Source of the DNA: Actinobacteria bacterium 69-20 | GTDB lineage: Bacteria > Actinomycetota > Actinomycetes > Mycobacteriales > Nakamurellaceae | DNA length: 47,752 bases | Direction: 5' to 3' | Assembly (NCBI GenBank): GCA_001897425.1 | Contig: MKSW01000031.1 | Span: forward strand, 1-47,752 | Shown: positions 8,156 through 16,719 of the stretch, one piece after another | Layout: every line of letters begins with the position of its first letter | Numbering within the stretch: position 1 is the first letter of the stretch | Notes under the pieces: generated by a model | Database searches by the model: none | Told to the model about the DNA's origin: nothing | What the model saw: only the letters and a program-made list of their open reading frames with translations | Translations under genes and position numbers: made by a program

Positions 8156-9157
8156 GTGAGTGCACCGCAGCGTCGAGCGGGCCGCATCGTCGTCACCGGC
8201 TCGATCGCCACCGATCACCTGATGCACTTCCCCGGTCGCTTCACGGACTCGTTGCTGCCGGATCAGCTCGACCGGGTGTCGCTCTCCTTCCTGGTCGACG
8301 ACCTGATCGTGCGGCGCGGCGGTGTGGCGGCGAACATCGCCTTCACCATGGCCATCCTCGGTGCCCGCCCGGTGCTACTCGATGCGGTCGGTAACGACTT
8401 CGCGGACTACGACGCGTGGCTCGGCCGGCACGGCGTCGAGACCCGTTTCGTGCGGCGCTGTGATGACGTCGCGACCGCTCGATTCGTGTGCACCACCGAC
8501 GAGCAGATGAACCAGATCGGCTCGTTCTACGCGGGCGCGATGGCCCGGGCGCGCGACATCGAGATCGCCCCCGTGGTGCATGCTTTGAACGGGGTCGATC
8601 TCGTCATGATCAGCGCGGGCGATCCGGACGCCATGACGCACCATGCGGCGGAATGCCGACGGCAGGGATGGGCCTTTGCGGCCGACCCCTCCCAGCAACT
8701 CGCCCGGATCGACGGGGCGCAGGCGCGTGAGCTGGTGACCGGCGCCGAGATCCTGTTCTCCAACGACTACGAACTCGGCCTGCTCAAGGCGAAGACGGGC
8801 TGGACGGCCGCCCAGATCGCCGAGCAGGTTCGCCTGCGCGTGACCACGCACGGCGCGAACGGCATCGAGATCGAGCACCGCGACGGCAGCCGATTCCGCG
8901 TTCCGGTGGTCCCCGAACACGGCAAGGTCGATCCGACGGGGGTCGGCGACGGGTTCCGCGGCGGCTTCCTCGCCGGGCGCGCGGCCGGATTGCCGATGCA
9001 GCGGTGTGCCGAGCTCGGATCGCTCATGGCCACGATGGTGCTCGAGACGGTCGGCACGCAGGAATACTCGTTCGACGCCGCCGAGGCCGAGGCTCGCCTG
9101 AAGGATGCCTACGGAGATGACGCTGCTCGGGAGATCAGCGACGCGGTGGGCTGGTAG
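8156..9157 (+). CDS. adoK: adenosine kinase, PfkB/ribokinase fold (AdoK)
   Basis: Phosphorylates adenosine to AMP in purine salvage. The 333 residues match the PfkB family and in particular mycobacterial AdoK (Rv2202c): VTGSIATDHLMHFPGRF at the start, GGVAANIAF for sugar binding, FAADPSQQLARI in the middle, and the anion hole/catalytic motif DPTGVGDGFRGG with Asp265 as the base. The GTG at 8156 was selected because the conserved GRIVVTGS strand begins 12 residues later; the frame is open further upstream, but that region is covered by the Fe-S carrier gene. Older annotations may call this family a carbohydrate or ribokinase-like kinase. It converges on asnB across a repeat-rich gap. Confidence 0.88.
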   Translation: MSAPQRRAGRIVVTGSIATDHLMHFPGRFTDSLLPDQLDRVSLSFLVDDLIVRRGGVAANIAFTMAILGARPVLLDAVGNDFADYDAWLGRHGVETRFVRRCDDVATARFVCTTDEQMNQIGSFYAGAMARARDIEIAPVVHALNGVDLVMISAGDPDAMTHHAAECRRQGWAFAADPSQQLARIDGAQARELVTGAEILFSNDYELGLLKAKTGWTAAQIAEQVRLRVTTHGANGIEIEHRDGSRFRVPVVPEHGKVDPTGVGDGFRGGFLAGRAAGLPMQRCAELGSLMATMVLETVGTQEYSFDAAEAEARLKDAYGDDAAREISDAVGW

Positions 9158-9184
9158 TCCGTCGCCCCCGGGGTCGCGGCGGCG

Positions 9185-9239
9185 GTGTCATGGCTCAGAG
9201 TGTGTCGTGGCTCAGACGCGGTGTTTTGATCAGACGCGG
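9185..9239. repeat. three diverged tandem units over the asnB stop codon
   Basis: Units GTGTCATGGCTCAGA (9185-9199), GTGTCGTGGCTCAGA (9202-9216) and GTGTTTTGATCAGA (9221-9234) follow one another with 17-19 bp spacing; TCAGACGCGG is an exact 10-bp repeat at 9212 and 9230. The asnB stop (9232-9230, minus) is inside the last unit, and the other two units also read TCTGA on that strand. Confidence 0.75.
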
Positions 9240-11137
9240 ACGGGATAGGCCGGCTCCGGCACCTGGGGGCGGATCGCGCCGGTGACGAAGATCCCGTGCC
9301 AAAGCAGGAAGACCAGGATCGTCCAGATGCGACGGGAGTGATCCGCCCGCCCGGCGCGATGGTCGTCGAGCAGGGCGAGCACGGCCGCCGGGTCGAAGAA
9401 CTCGCCCGTCTGCGCGCTGCGGATGATCTCCCGCGCCCACTCGTAGGAGCCCTCCGCGAGGTAGTGCCTGACGGGCACCGGGAAGCCGAGCTTGCGGCGG
9501 TCGATCACATGCGGCGGAACGATACCGGCCAGTGCGCGGCGCAGGGCCAGCTTGGTGGTCTTCCTCGTCACCTTCAGCTCCGGCGGAACGCTGCACGCGA
9601 CGTCGAACACCTCCCGATCCAGGAACGGGACCCGAAGCTCGAGGGAGTTGGCCATCGTCATCTTGTCGGCCTTGACCAGGATGTCGCCGCGCAGCCAGGT
9701 GAACAGGTCGATGTGCTGCATCCGCGCGATCGGGTCCCAGCCGGCCGAGTCGCGGTAGACCGGATCGGTCACATCCCGGAAGGACCGGCCGGGGTCGTAT
9801 CGGCGGAGCAGGCCCGCGAGCTGCTCCTCGCGGAAGATCCGCGCATTGCCGTAGTAGCGCCCCTCGAGGTCGAGGGCGCCCCGGCGCAGCATGTCCTTGC
9901 CGCGCACGCCGTCCGGCAGGGCACGGCCGACGGCCGCCAAGCCCCGCCGCAGCGGGGACGGCAGCGAGGTCAGTGCCCTCAGGCTGGACGCCTCCCGGTA
10001 GATGGTGTACCCGCCGAACAGCTCGTCGGCGCCCTCGCCGGACAGCACGACCTTGACCTGCTTGCGCGCCTCGTTCGCCACGAAGTACAGCGGGACCAGG
10101 GCGGGATCGGCCACCGGGTCGTCCAGGTACCAGATGATCAGCGGCAGCGTCTCGGTCAGCTCCTGCTCGCTGACCATGCGCACGACGTGCCGCACACCGA
10201 TTGCGGCGGCGGATTCCACCGCCACATCCACCTCGGAATAGCCCGGCCGCTCGAAGCCAGCGGTGAACGTGACAAGGTCCGGGTTGTATTTCTTGGCGAG
10301 TGCCGCGATCGCCGTGGAGTCGATACCGCCGGACAGAAAGGCGCCGACGGTCACATCGGCCCGCATGTGCTTGGCGACGGAATCGTCGAGCACCTCGGCG
10401 ATGCGCCCATACAGATCGCCGTCGCCGCCGGATATCCGGTTCGCCGCGAATGTCGGATGGAAATACCGCGAGATGACGACGTCCGCACCGGGGCGCAGCA
10501 CGAACGAACAGCCCGATTCGACCTTCGTGATGTGCACGTCCATCGTGGCGGGCTCAGGCACGTACTGGAGCACCAGGTACTGCTGCAGGGCCACATCGCC
10601 GACGCTCGCGCCGCCCGTCATCTCGCGGAGCGATTTCGCCTCGGAGGCGAATGCCACGCCGTTGCCGGTTCGCGCCATGTACAGCGGCTTGATCCCGAAC
10701 GGGTCACGGGCGCCGAAGAGCACCCGGTCGCGGGTGTCCCAGATGAGAAACGCGAACATGCCGCGCAGCCGTTGCACGCTGTCGGGACCCCAGTAGTGGT
10801 AGGCGGCGAGGATCGCCTCGCCGTCACCCTGCGTCGCGAACTGCGCCGCGCAGGAATCGGCAAGTTCGGCGCGCAGTTCGAGGTAGTTGTAGATCTCGCC
10901 GTTGAAGACCAGGGCGTATCGGTCGGGCTCGTCGGCCGGCCCCCAGCGCAGCGGCTGGTGCGAATGCTCCAGGTCGATGATGGACAGCCGGTTGAACCCG
11001 AACGCCACATCGCGGTCGTGCCACACTCCGGCGTCGTCCGGCCCGCGGTGGCGCGCACACCGCATTCCGGCCTCGATCGCCGCATCGAATGATGTCGCAT
11101 CGCCGGTGTCCGAGACGAACCCCATCAGACCGCACAC
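9230..11137 (-). CDS. asnB: glutamine-dependent amidotransferase, AsnB family (LtsA-type)
   Basis: Class II glutamine amidotransferase joined to an ATP-pyrophosphatase synthetase domain, 635 residues. Cys2 (MCGLMGF) is the nucleophile freed by removal of Met1; the glutaminase domain runs to about residue 210 and includes RHRGPDD and FNGEIYN. The synthetase domain has the SGGIDST P-loop at 269-275. The family is annotated as asparagine synthetase, but the orthologue in C. glutamicum (LtsA), which also lies beside the cytochrome oxidase genes, is known to amidate meso-diaminopimelate in peptidoglycan, and the same is reported for mycobacterial AsnB. From synteny I favour that role here. The ATG is fixed by Cys2. 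It diverges from ctaC. Confidence 0.93.
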   Translation of the reverse strand: MCGLMGFVSDTGDATSFDAAIEAGMRCARHRGPDDAGVWHDRDVAFGFNRLSIIDLEHSHQPLRWGPADEPDRYALVFNGEIYNYLELRAELADSCAAQFATQGDGEAILAAYHYWGPDSVQRLRGMFAFLIWDTRDRVLFGARDPFGIKPLYMARTGNGVAFASEAKSLREMTGGASVGDVALQQYLVLQYVPEPATMDVHITKVESGCSFVLRPGADVVISRYFHPTFAANRISGGDGDLYGRIAEVLDDSVAKHMRADVTVGAFLSGGIDSTAIAALAKKYNPDLVTFTAGFERPGYSEVDVAVESAAAIGVRHVVRMVSEQELTETLPLIIWYLDDPVADPALVPLYFVANEARKQVKVVLSGEGADELFGGYTIYREASSLRALTSLPSPLRRGLAAVGRALPDGVRGKDMLRRGALDLEGRYYGNARIFREEQLAGLLRRYDPGRSFRDVTDPVYRDSAGWDPIARMQHIDLFTWLRGDILVKADKMTMANSLELRVPFLDREVFDVACSVPPELKVTRKTTKLALRRALAGIVPPHVIDRRKLGFPVPVRHYLAEGSYEWAREIIRSAQTGEFFDPAAVLALLDDHRAGRADHSRRIWTILVFLLWHGIFVTGAIRPQVPEPAYPVRV

Positions 11138-11243
11138 TGCCGCCGATCACCCCTCCACTCGCCGCGAACGTGCTGCCCATACTGCCCGATCGCTCGGCGG
11201 CGCGCCGACCCATCCCCGCGCGGTGAGCACTGGCGCCGTCGAG

Positions 11244-11255
11244 TAATCTGACAGA
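11244..11255 (+). promoter_or_regulatory. candidate ctaC promoter/operator with AATCTGACAGA motif
   Basis: TAATCT (11244-11249) fits a TANNNT -10 box, placing transcription start near 11256 and giving a very short leader to ATG 11267. The overlapping AATCTGACAGA (11245-11255) is identical to the motif upstream of ctaD, in the same orientation relative to the gene. No convincing -35 box. Confidence 0.45.
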
Positions 11256-11266
11256 CAATCCTGAAG

Positions 11267-12292
11267 ATGAATCGGGGACGCACCGGTGGGCCGGTCGGCA
11301 CCACCGGCAGGAACGGTGCCGTCAGACGCCGTGACGAGGAAGGCGCATTCCGGGTGGCTAGATCTCGGGCGGCACGCCGCTTGCTTCTTGCCGGGCTGCT
11401 GGTCGCGGCTGCGGTGGTCACCAGCGGCTGCTCGCTGGCGGACCTGCCGCGCTACGGGTGGCCACTCAGTGCGAGCGTGCAGGGCGAGAAGCTGCAGCAC
11501 CTGTGGTCGGGGATGTTCACCGCGGCACTCGTCGTCGGCGTCATCGTGTGGGGCCTGATGTTCTGGTGCTTCATCGTCTACCGGAAGCGGCGCAACTCTC
11601 CGTTGTATCCGAAACAGACCCGGGAGAACCTGCCGGTCGAGATGGTGTACACGGCCGTGCCGTTCCTGATGGTGGCGGTGATCTTCTACTTCGGCGTTAC
11701 GGTGCAGAACGATGCGCTGAAGATGAACCCGAACCCGGATGTCACCGTCAATGTCACGGCGTTCAAGTGGGGCTGGGACTTCGGCTACCAGGGCACCACG
11801 GTGCCGAGCGGCGGCGAGGTGCACACCATCGGGACCTCCGACGAGGTGCCGGTGCTGGTACTGCCCAACAACAAGACCATCGAGTACGTGCTGTCCAGCA
11901 AGGACGTGGTGCACTCGTTCTGGGTGCCGGCCTTCGACTTCAAACGCGACGTCTTCCCCGATCCGGCGAAGAACAACACGGACAACCGGTTCCAGACCAC
12001 GCTGCAGCATGAGGGGGCCTGGGTGGGGCACTGCGCCGAGTTGTGCGGCACCTACCACTCCGCGATGAACTTCGAGGTGCGGTCCGTTCCGGACGACATC
12101 TACGCGGCGTACATCTCGGCGCGCGAAGAAGGCCTGGATATGAGCGCGGCGCTCACCAAGGTCGGCCACTCGCATCCGAACTGCGGTGCCCTGTGCAGCC
12201 CGACCGCGACGACGACGTATCCGCTGACCACCAACCGGCAGTCGAAGGCGCCTGCGATAGTTCCGGCGAATGTGGGGAGCAATGACAACTAA
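11267..12292 (+). CDS. ctaC: cytochrome c oxidase (aa3) subunit II, lipoprotein
   Basis: Carries the binuclear CuA centre that accepts electrons from the cytochrome cc subunit QcrC. Of 341 residues, the N-terminus holds a signal peptide ending in a lipobox (VVTSGC), then two membrane helices (about 80-105 and 125-150), then an outer cupredoxin domain. The CuA ligands are visible: the His of VVHSFWVP and the Cys-x-Glu-x-Cys-x3-His-x2-Met set in GHCAELCGTYHSAM. Start uncertain: ATG 11267 lies 11 bases after a predicted transcription start, while GTG 11354 has a GAGGAAGG ribosome site and gives a compact 24-residue lipoprotein signal. Its 3' end overlaps ctaF, so the two are co-transcribed and probably translationally coupled. 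Confidence 0.96.
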   Translation: MNRGRTGGPVGTTGRNGAVRRRDEEGAFRVARSRAARRLLLAGLLVAAAVVTSGCSLADLPRYGWPLSASVQGEKLQHLWSGMFTAALVVGVIVWGLMFWCFIVYRKRRNSPLYPKQTRENLPVEMVYTAVPFLMVAVIFYFGVTVQNDALKMNPNPDVTVNVTAFKWGWDFGYQGTTVPSGGEVHTIGTSDEVPVLVLPNNKTIEYVLSSKDVVHSFWVPAFDFKRDVFPDPAKNNTDNRFQTTLQHEGAWVGHCAELCGTYHSAMNFEVRSVPDDIYAAYISAREEGLDMSAALTKVGHSHPNCGALCSPTATTTYPLTTNRQSKAPAIVPANVGSNDN

Positions 12293-12755
12293 CGAAGTCG
12301 ACCGGCGCACGCCCGATACGGACCGTGCGGACGGTGGGCGCCCGCCGCGCGGCCTGAAGGTCGAGGCGTACGTTTTCTTCGCGACTGCCGCGTTCTTCAT
12401 CGCGTCGACCATCGTGTACGGATTGTGGAGCCGCGAGCCTGCCGGCATCGTTGCGCTGCTGCTGACCGGCGTGATGCTCGCGATGATCGCCACGTTCCTC
12501 ATGTTCAGTTCGAGGCGTCTCGAACAGGCGAGGCCCGAGGACGATCCGCTCGCCGAGGTGGCCGACGGCGCGGGAGACGTCGGGTTCTTCCCGGCGGCCT
12601 CGTACTGGCCGCTCGCGCTCGCCGCGTCGGCCATGTTGACCGCCATCGCCGTCGCGTTCTGGATGGTGTGGTTGATCGTGATGGGCTTCGGATTCCTGTT
12701 CCTCGCCGTCGCAGGGTGGCTCTTCGAGTACCAGCGGGCGCACGCCTCGCACTGA
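12282..12755 (+). CDS. ctaF: cytochrome c oxidase subunit 4, actinobacterial type
   Basis: Small integral subunit of the actinobacterial aa3 oxidase, 157 residues with four hydrophobic segments (about 28-46, 52-72, 104-124 and 126-146). It stabilises the oxidase within the bcc-aa3 supercomplex and has no cofactor. The ATG at 12282 is preceded by GGGGAG and overlaps the end of ctaC by 11 bases; an ATG 12 bases further upstream lacks a proper ribosome site. The pairing ctaC-ctaF is conserved across Actinobacteria. A strong hairpin starts 17 bases after the stop. Confidence 0.93.
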   Translation: MTTNEVDRRTPDTDRADGGRPPRGLKVEAYVFFATAAFFIASTIVYGLWSREPAGIVALLLTGVMLAMIATFLMFSSRRLEQARPEDDPLAEVADGAGDVGFFPAASYWPLALAASAMLTAIAVAFWMVWLIVMGFGFLFLAVAGWLFEYQRAHASH

Positions 12756-12771
12756 CCAACGAACGACATCG

Positions 12772-12804
12772 GCGCCCCGGGACACGGTTTCGTGCCCGGG
12801 GCGC
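12772..12804 (+). terminator. strong hairpin after ctaF
   Basis: GCGCCCCGGG (12772-12781) pairs with CCCGGGGCGC (12795-12804), extended by CACG/CGTG past a single bulged A, with a GTTT loop: 14 pairs in total. There is no T-tract, as is usual for actinobacterial terminators. It is the likely end of the ctaCF transcript. Confidence 0.7.
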
Positions 12805-12982
12805 TGTCGTCTGCTGGGCATCCCGGCGGGGAAGGGGCCGGCGGCGACCGTCGTCATGGGCGACGGGCTGCTCGCGCGAACGGGTACCGAGTTCACGAAT
12901 GTCGTCATGAACGGTGGGGATTCGCGCGAGCGCTTCGCGCTGCGAGAAGGCCTGCCTAGGCCGAACGACGGCCACCGACACG

Positions 12983-13019
12983 AACGGCGGCCGCCCCGTC
13001 GAACAGGGCGGCCGCCGTT
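12983..13019 (-). terminator. 14-bp perfect hairpin after qcrB
   Basis: AACGGCGGCCGCCC (12983-12996) and GGGCGGCCGCCGTT (13006-13019) form a perfect 14-bp stem with a 9-base loop, 41 bases past the qcrB stop. It is symmetrical, so it could act on both strands, and is the likely terminator of the ctaE-qcrCAB operon. Confidence 0.75.
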
Positions 13020-13059
13020 GTCAGGGTTGGCAGGCCTTCGCGTCGAGTGCGCGCTCCGG

Positions 13060-14685
13060 CTAGTCGCGGGTGAGCTCCCGGCCGGTCGACAGCTCAGCCG
13101 ATTCCTCGTGCCCGTAATCGATCGTTCCGGAGGTGTCCTTCGGGGACCAGACGCCCGGTACGGCGCGCCCCGCGGCCCCCAGCTCGTTGATGTGCTTCGG
13201 CACCGAGGCACCTTGGTACGCCAACGGGATGGCATGGCCGTGCTCGTCCACGTCGCCGAGCGGTTGGTGCACCTCGTAGAACTCGCCGGTGGGCGAGCGG
13301 CGGACGATGCCCGTCTCGATGCCGTGTTCGAGCACGTCGCGGTCGTGATGCTGGAAGCCCAGACACAGCCGGTAAGTGACCATGTACGCGAGCACTGGGA
13401 AGACGATCGAGCCGATACGGCCGATCCATGTCATCACATTGAGCGAGACGTCCAGCTTGAGCGCGAAGAGGTCGTTGGCGCCGTTGATCAGGTTGATGAC
13501 GTAGAACGCGAGGAACGCCACGCCGAGCGAGGTGCGGACCGGGACGTCCCGCGGACGCTGCAGCAGGTTGTGCGAGGCGTTGTCCTTGGTGAATCGACGC
13601 TCGATGGCGGGGTACGAGATCACCAGGATCATCAGCAGTGTCGCGGCGAGGATCGAGGGGAAGAACACCGCCGGGATCATGTAATGCCCGAAGAGGTTCC
13701 GCATCTCCCAGTCCGGCCACACGCGCACCATGCCGTCCAGGAAGCCCATGTAGAAGTCCGGCTGCACACCGGCAGACACCTGCGACGGGTTGTAGGGGCC
13801 GAGGTTCCAGACCGGGTTGATCTGGAAGATGCCCGAGATCATCACGATCACGCCGAAGACGACCGCAAAGAAGCCGCCGCCCTTCGATGCGAAGGAGGGC
13901 AGCACCCGCACGCCGATGACGTTGTTCTCCGTCTTGCGCGGCCCGGGGAACTGGGTGTGCTTCTGGAACCACACCAGCGCCACGTGCAGGCCGACGACGG
14001 CGAGGATGATGCCGGGGATCACCAGGACGTGCAGCGAATAGAACCGCGGCACGATGATCGTGCCCGGGTAGTCGCCGCCGAAGACCGCCCAGTGCATCCA
14101 GGTGCCGATCACCGGGATCGACAGGACGAAGGCGCTGACGGCGCGCAGGCCGGTGCCGGACAGCAGATCGTCCGGCAGCGAGTAGCCGAGGAAGCCCTCG
14201 GCCATGGCCAGCACCAGGAGGAGCACGCCGAGTACCCAGTTGAGTTCGCGGGGCTTGCGGAACGCGCCGGTGAAGAAGACACGCATCATGTGCAGCATCA
14301 TCCCGGCGATGAAGATGAGCGCCGCCCAGTGGTGGATCTGCCGGATGAGCAGCCCGCCGCGCACCTCCATCGAGATGTTGATCGTCGACTCGTAGGCGTG
14401 CGACATGGGCACGCCACGCAGCGGCGTATACACGCCCTGGTAGACGGTCTCGCCCATCGACGGGTCGAAGAACAGCGTCAGGTACACGCCGGAGAGCAGC
14501 ACGACGATGAAGGAGTACAGCGCCACTTCGCCGAGCATGAAGGACCAGTGCGACGGGAAGACCTTGTTCATCGCCGCGCGCAGTCCCGGGGCAGCGCGAT
14601 AACGCTCGTCCGCCTCGTTTGCGGCCTTGGGGAGTACCGCCGCCAAGCCGCCGGAGGACTTGGTCGAAGTCGTCAGACGGCTCAC
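13060..14685 (-). CDS. qcrB: menaquinol-cytochrome c reductase, cytochrome b subunit
   Basis: Cytochrome b of the bcc complex: it oxidises menaquinol at the outer site, re-reduces quinone at the inner site and carries hemes bL and bH. Of 541 residues, the first eight membrane helices show the heme-ligand histidines ([18 protein letters not shown] and the HVLVIPG...GLHVALV pair). NPVWNLGPY and [11 protein letters not shown], near the quinol-oxidation site, follow. The C-terminal extension (about residues 440-541), with [10 protein letters not shown] and VDEHGH, is typical of Actinobacteria and absent from mitochondrial cytochrome b. The ATG overlaps the qcrA stop by four bases. It is the last gene of ctaE-qcrC-qcrA-qcrB. 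Family members are the target of telacebec-type inhibitors. Confidence 0.97.
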   Translation of the reverse strand: MSRLTTSTKSSGGLAAVLPKAANEADERYRAAPGLRAAMNKVFPSHWSFMLGEVALYSFIVVLLSGVYLTLFFDPSMGETVYQGVYTPLRGVPMSHAYESTINISMEVRGGLLIRQIHHWAALIFIAGMMLHMMRVFFTGAFRKPRELNWVLGVLLLVLAMAEGFLGYSLPDDLLSGTGLRAVSAFVLSIPVIGTWMHWAVFGGDYPGTIIVPRFYSLHVLVIPGIILAVVGLHVALVWFQKHTQFPGPRKTENNVIGVRVLPSFASKGGGFFAVVFGVIVMISGIFQINPVWNLGPYNPSQVSAGVQPDFYMGFLDGMVRVWPDWEMRNLFGHYMIPAVFFPSILAATLLMILVISYPAIERRFTKDNASHNLLQRPRDVPVRTSLGVAFLAFYVINLINGANDLFALKLDVSLNVMTWIGRIGSIVFPVLAYMVTYRLCLGFQHHDRDVLEHGIETGIVRRSPTGEFYEVHQPLGDVDEHGHAIPLAYQGASVPKHINELGAAGRAVPGVWSPKDTSGTIDYGHEESAELSTGRELTRD

Positions 14686-15851
14686 GAGTTCTCCTTAGGC
14701 AGCTGCCCGAACGGCGGGAACACCGGCTTCGGCTGGGGCTGCACCTCCGGGTGTGATCCCCACGGCGTGGAGCCCTGGAAGGACTCCCAGAATCCGGGGC
14801 CGACCGGTTCGATGAAGTCGTGTACGGCGACGAAGTAGCCGTGTTGATCCACGGAGATCGGCAGCTGCGGCAGCGGCCGGGTGGCCGGCCCGAACACGGG
14901 CTTCGCGCCGTCATGGATGTCGAACTGCGACTGGTGGCACGGGCACAGCACGCGGCCGGTCTGGTCCTCGTACAGCGACACCGGGCAGCCGACGTGCGTG
15001 CAGATCTTCGAGAACGCGAAGAAATCGCCGTAGTTGAAGCCGTCCTGCCCGGTGCGGACCCGGATGGGTTCGTTCGACCGGAGCCGGAACAGCATCACGG
15101 CCGCGTCCGAGGCGGTCGCGCCGCCGGGGACGCCCGGGAACACCGTCATGATCGATCCGGTCGCGAGATCCTCGGGCCGGACGAACGAGCCGTCCTGCAT
15201 CGTCAGGCGCACGAGCGTGCCGTCCGCCGCCGGCTTCCACGGGGTGACCCACAGCTCGGAGTCCTTGCCCTGCGCCCACGGGTTCTTGATCAGCCCGCCG
15301 ATGGGGGCGAGGACCGCAGCGCTGGCGAGCCCGCCGCCGGCGAGCAGCAGTGACGTCTTCAGCACGCCCCGGCGGGTCTTGAGCCCGGTCTTGTCGAGCG
15401 TGTCCATGAGCTCCGCGCCCAACGTCCGCCGGTCGTGGTCCGCCGACGGCCCGACGTGCCGCTGCTGAACGGCGACCTCGTGCGGTGCGATGCGGCGCGC
15501 GATCGACATGACGCCGATGCCGAGGCACAGGATCGCAGCTCCCAGGGTGATCCCGAGCAGCGGCGTGAACAGCGCGTAGATCCACTGCCGAGAGGAGAAC
15601 GGATCCTGGTAACCGGCCGGCCACATGACGAAGATCAGGATGAACGCGAGCGCGGACGCGGCGGAGAGCAGGAACCACTTCGCGACCTGGCGTTCGGCGC
15701 GCTTCTCGGCGGGGGAGTCCGCCTCGAATCGCGGCCCGTACTCGACGAGTTCCACACCGTCGAGGCGTGCGCCCAGCCGTGCGAGCTCTTCTTGCGTCAT
15801 CCCAGCCATCTCGTCCCCGGTGGGGATGGCTGTCTTGTCAACGGTGCTCAT
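14682..15851 (-). CDS. qcrA: menaquinol-cytochrome c reductase, Rieske iron-sulfur subunit
   Basis: Rieske [2Fe-2S] protein that passes one electron from menaquinol to the diheme cytochrome QcrC. The 389 residues have the actinobacterial layout: a hydrophilic N-terminus (1-60), three membrane segments (about 65-85, 100-125 and 170-190, the last preceded by KTRRGVLK) and an outer Rieske domain. Cluster ligands are C284 and H286 in CTHVGC, and C303 and H306 in CPCH; C289 and C305 form the stabilising disulfide. Four-base overlaps with both qcrC and qcrB indicate translational coupling within the operon. Confidence 0.97.
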   Translation of the reverse strand: MSTVDKTAIPTGDEMAGMTQEELARLGARLDGVELVEYGPRFEADSPAEKRAERQVAKWFLLSAASALAFILIFVMWPAGYQDPFSSRQWIYALFTPLLGITLGAAILCLGIGVMSIARRIAPHEVAVQQRHVGPSADHDRRTLGAELMDTLDKTGLKTRRGVLKTSLLLAGGGLASAAVLAPIGGLIKNPWAQGKDSELWVTPWKPAADGTLVRLTMQDGSFVRPEDLATGSIMTVFPGVPGGATASDAAVMLFRLRSNEPIRVRTGQDGFNYGDFFAFSKICTHVGCPVSLYEDQTGRVLCPCHQSQFDIHDGAKPVFGPATRPLPQLPISVDQHGYFVAVHDFIEPVGPGFWESFQGSTPWGSHPEVQPQPKPVFPPFGQLPKENS

Positions 15852-16651
15852 GAACGGGACCCCGACCAGAGAGTGATGGACACGATGACGCCCATGCCGA
15901 CCAGGAACGCGATGAGGCCCTCGGGCGCGGGGCCGAAGCCGCCGAGGTCATATCCGCCCGGCGAGATCGTGTCGTTCGACGCGCGCACATATTTGATGAT
16001 GTCGAGCTTCTCGGTCGGCGTCAGCTGGGCGTCGGAGAAGGTCGGCATGTTCTCCGGTCCGCTGAGCATCGCGGCGTAGATCTCGGTGTTGGTCGCCTGG
16101 TTCAGCGGCGGCGCGTACTTGCCCTGCGAGAGCGCACCGCCCTTGCCGGTGAAGTTGTGGCAGGAGGCGCAGTTCAGCCGGTAGAGCTCCGCGCCCTTGG
16201 CCAGGTCCGCATTCGCGATGTCGATCGAGCCGGGCAGTTGCGCCCCGCCGCCCATCGACTGGACGTACGCGGCGATCGCGTCGATGCCCTTCTGGTCGAA
16301 GACCGGGATCGCACGGGGCATCTGAGCGCCATTGGCCTTGGCCGGCATGCGCCCGGTGGCCAGTTGGAAGTAGACCGCCGCCTGGCCCGCACCGATCAGC
16401 GACGGGCCCTTGCCGTCGACACCTTCCAGGTTCGCGCCGTGGCAGCTGATGCAGGAGGTGTCGAACAGGCTCTTGCCGTGTGCGATCGTCTCGGCGTCGA
16501 CGGGGCCGGCCGCCGCCGAATTACCCGTCGGCGCGAACGCCGAGTAACCCACACCGAGTACGGCGAGCGCCAGAACGAGGCCCACCAGGCCGGTGATCCG
16601 GCGCAACGCCTTCGACCGGCGGCGGAATCTGCCACCGCTGTGTGCCTGCAC
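15848..16651 (-). CDS. qcrC: menaquinol-cytochrome c reductase, diheme cytochrome c subunit
   Basis: Cytochrome cc that links the bc1 part directly to CuA of the oxidase, replacing a soluble cytochrome c. It has two heme c motifs, CISCH and CASCH, each in its own small domain with a distal Met (MPRAIP and MPTFS). An N-terminal basic segment is followed by one hydrophobic segment (signal anchor), and a C-terminal membrane helix (about 243-262) ends the 267 residues. The GTG at 16651 was preferred because AGGAGG lies five bases upstream and the following basic n-region resembles relatives; ATG 16687 is the alternative and would add 12 residues. It overlaps qcrA by four bases and follows ctaE by 68. 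Confidence 0.95.
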   Translation of the reverse strand: MQAHSGGRFRRRSKALRRITGLVGLVLALAVLGVGYSAFAPTGNSAAAGPVDAETIAHGKSLFDTSCISCHGANLEGVDGKGPSLIGAGQAAVYFQLATGRMPAKANGAQMPRAIPVFDQKGIDAIAAYVQSMGGGAQLPGSIDIANADLAKGAELYRLNCASCHNFTGKGGALSQGKYAPPLNQATNTEIYAAMLSGPENMPTFSDAQLTPTEKLDIIKYVRASNDTISPGGYDLGGFGPAPEGLIAFLVGMGVIVSITLWSGSRS

Positions 16652-16719
16652 ACCGTCCTCCTGATGGTCCTTTATGTTCGGGCTCATCTGTCTGCGGCCC
16701 CGGTCGGAACGCACGGGCG

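Larger units (their letters stand above)
12756..13059. other. 304-bp convergent gap ctaF/qcrB rich in inverted repeats
   Basis: No gene is supported here. Besides the two strong hairpins listed separately, it holds GCGCGA...TCGCGC (12924-12940), a small GGCCG/CGGCC hairpin near 12959-12973, and an exact 11-bp inverted repeat, GAAGGCCTGCC (12946-12956) with GGCAGGCCTTC (13029-13039), which encloses the qcrB-side hairpin. The whole could fold as a branched RNA from either strand. Confidence 0.6.

Noticed and set aside
12856-14838. 660-codon plus-strand open frame opposite qcrB
   Set aside because: Antisense to qcrB, which has all cytochrome b features; the translated product is His/Asp/Arg-rich and unlike any family.
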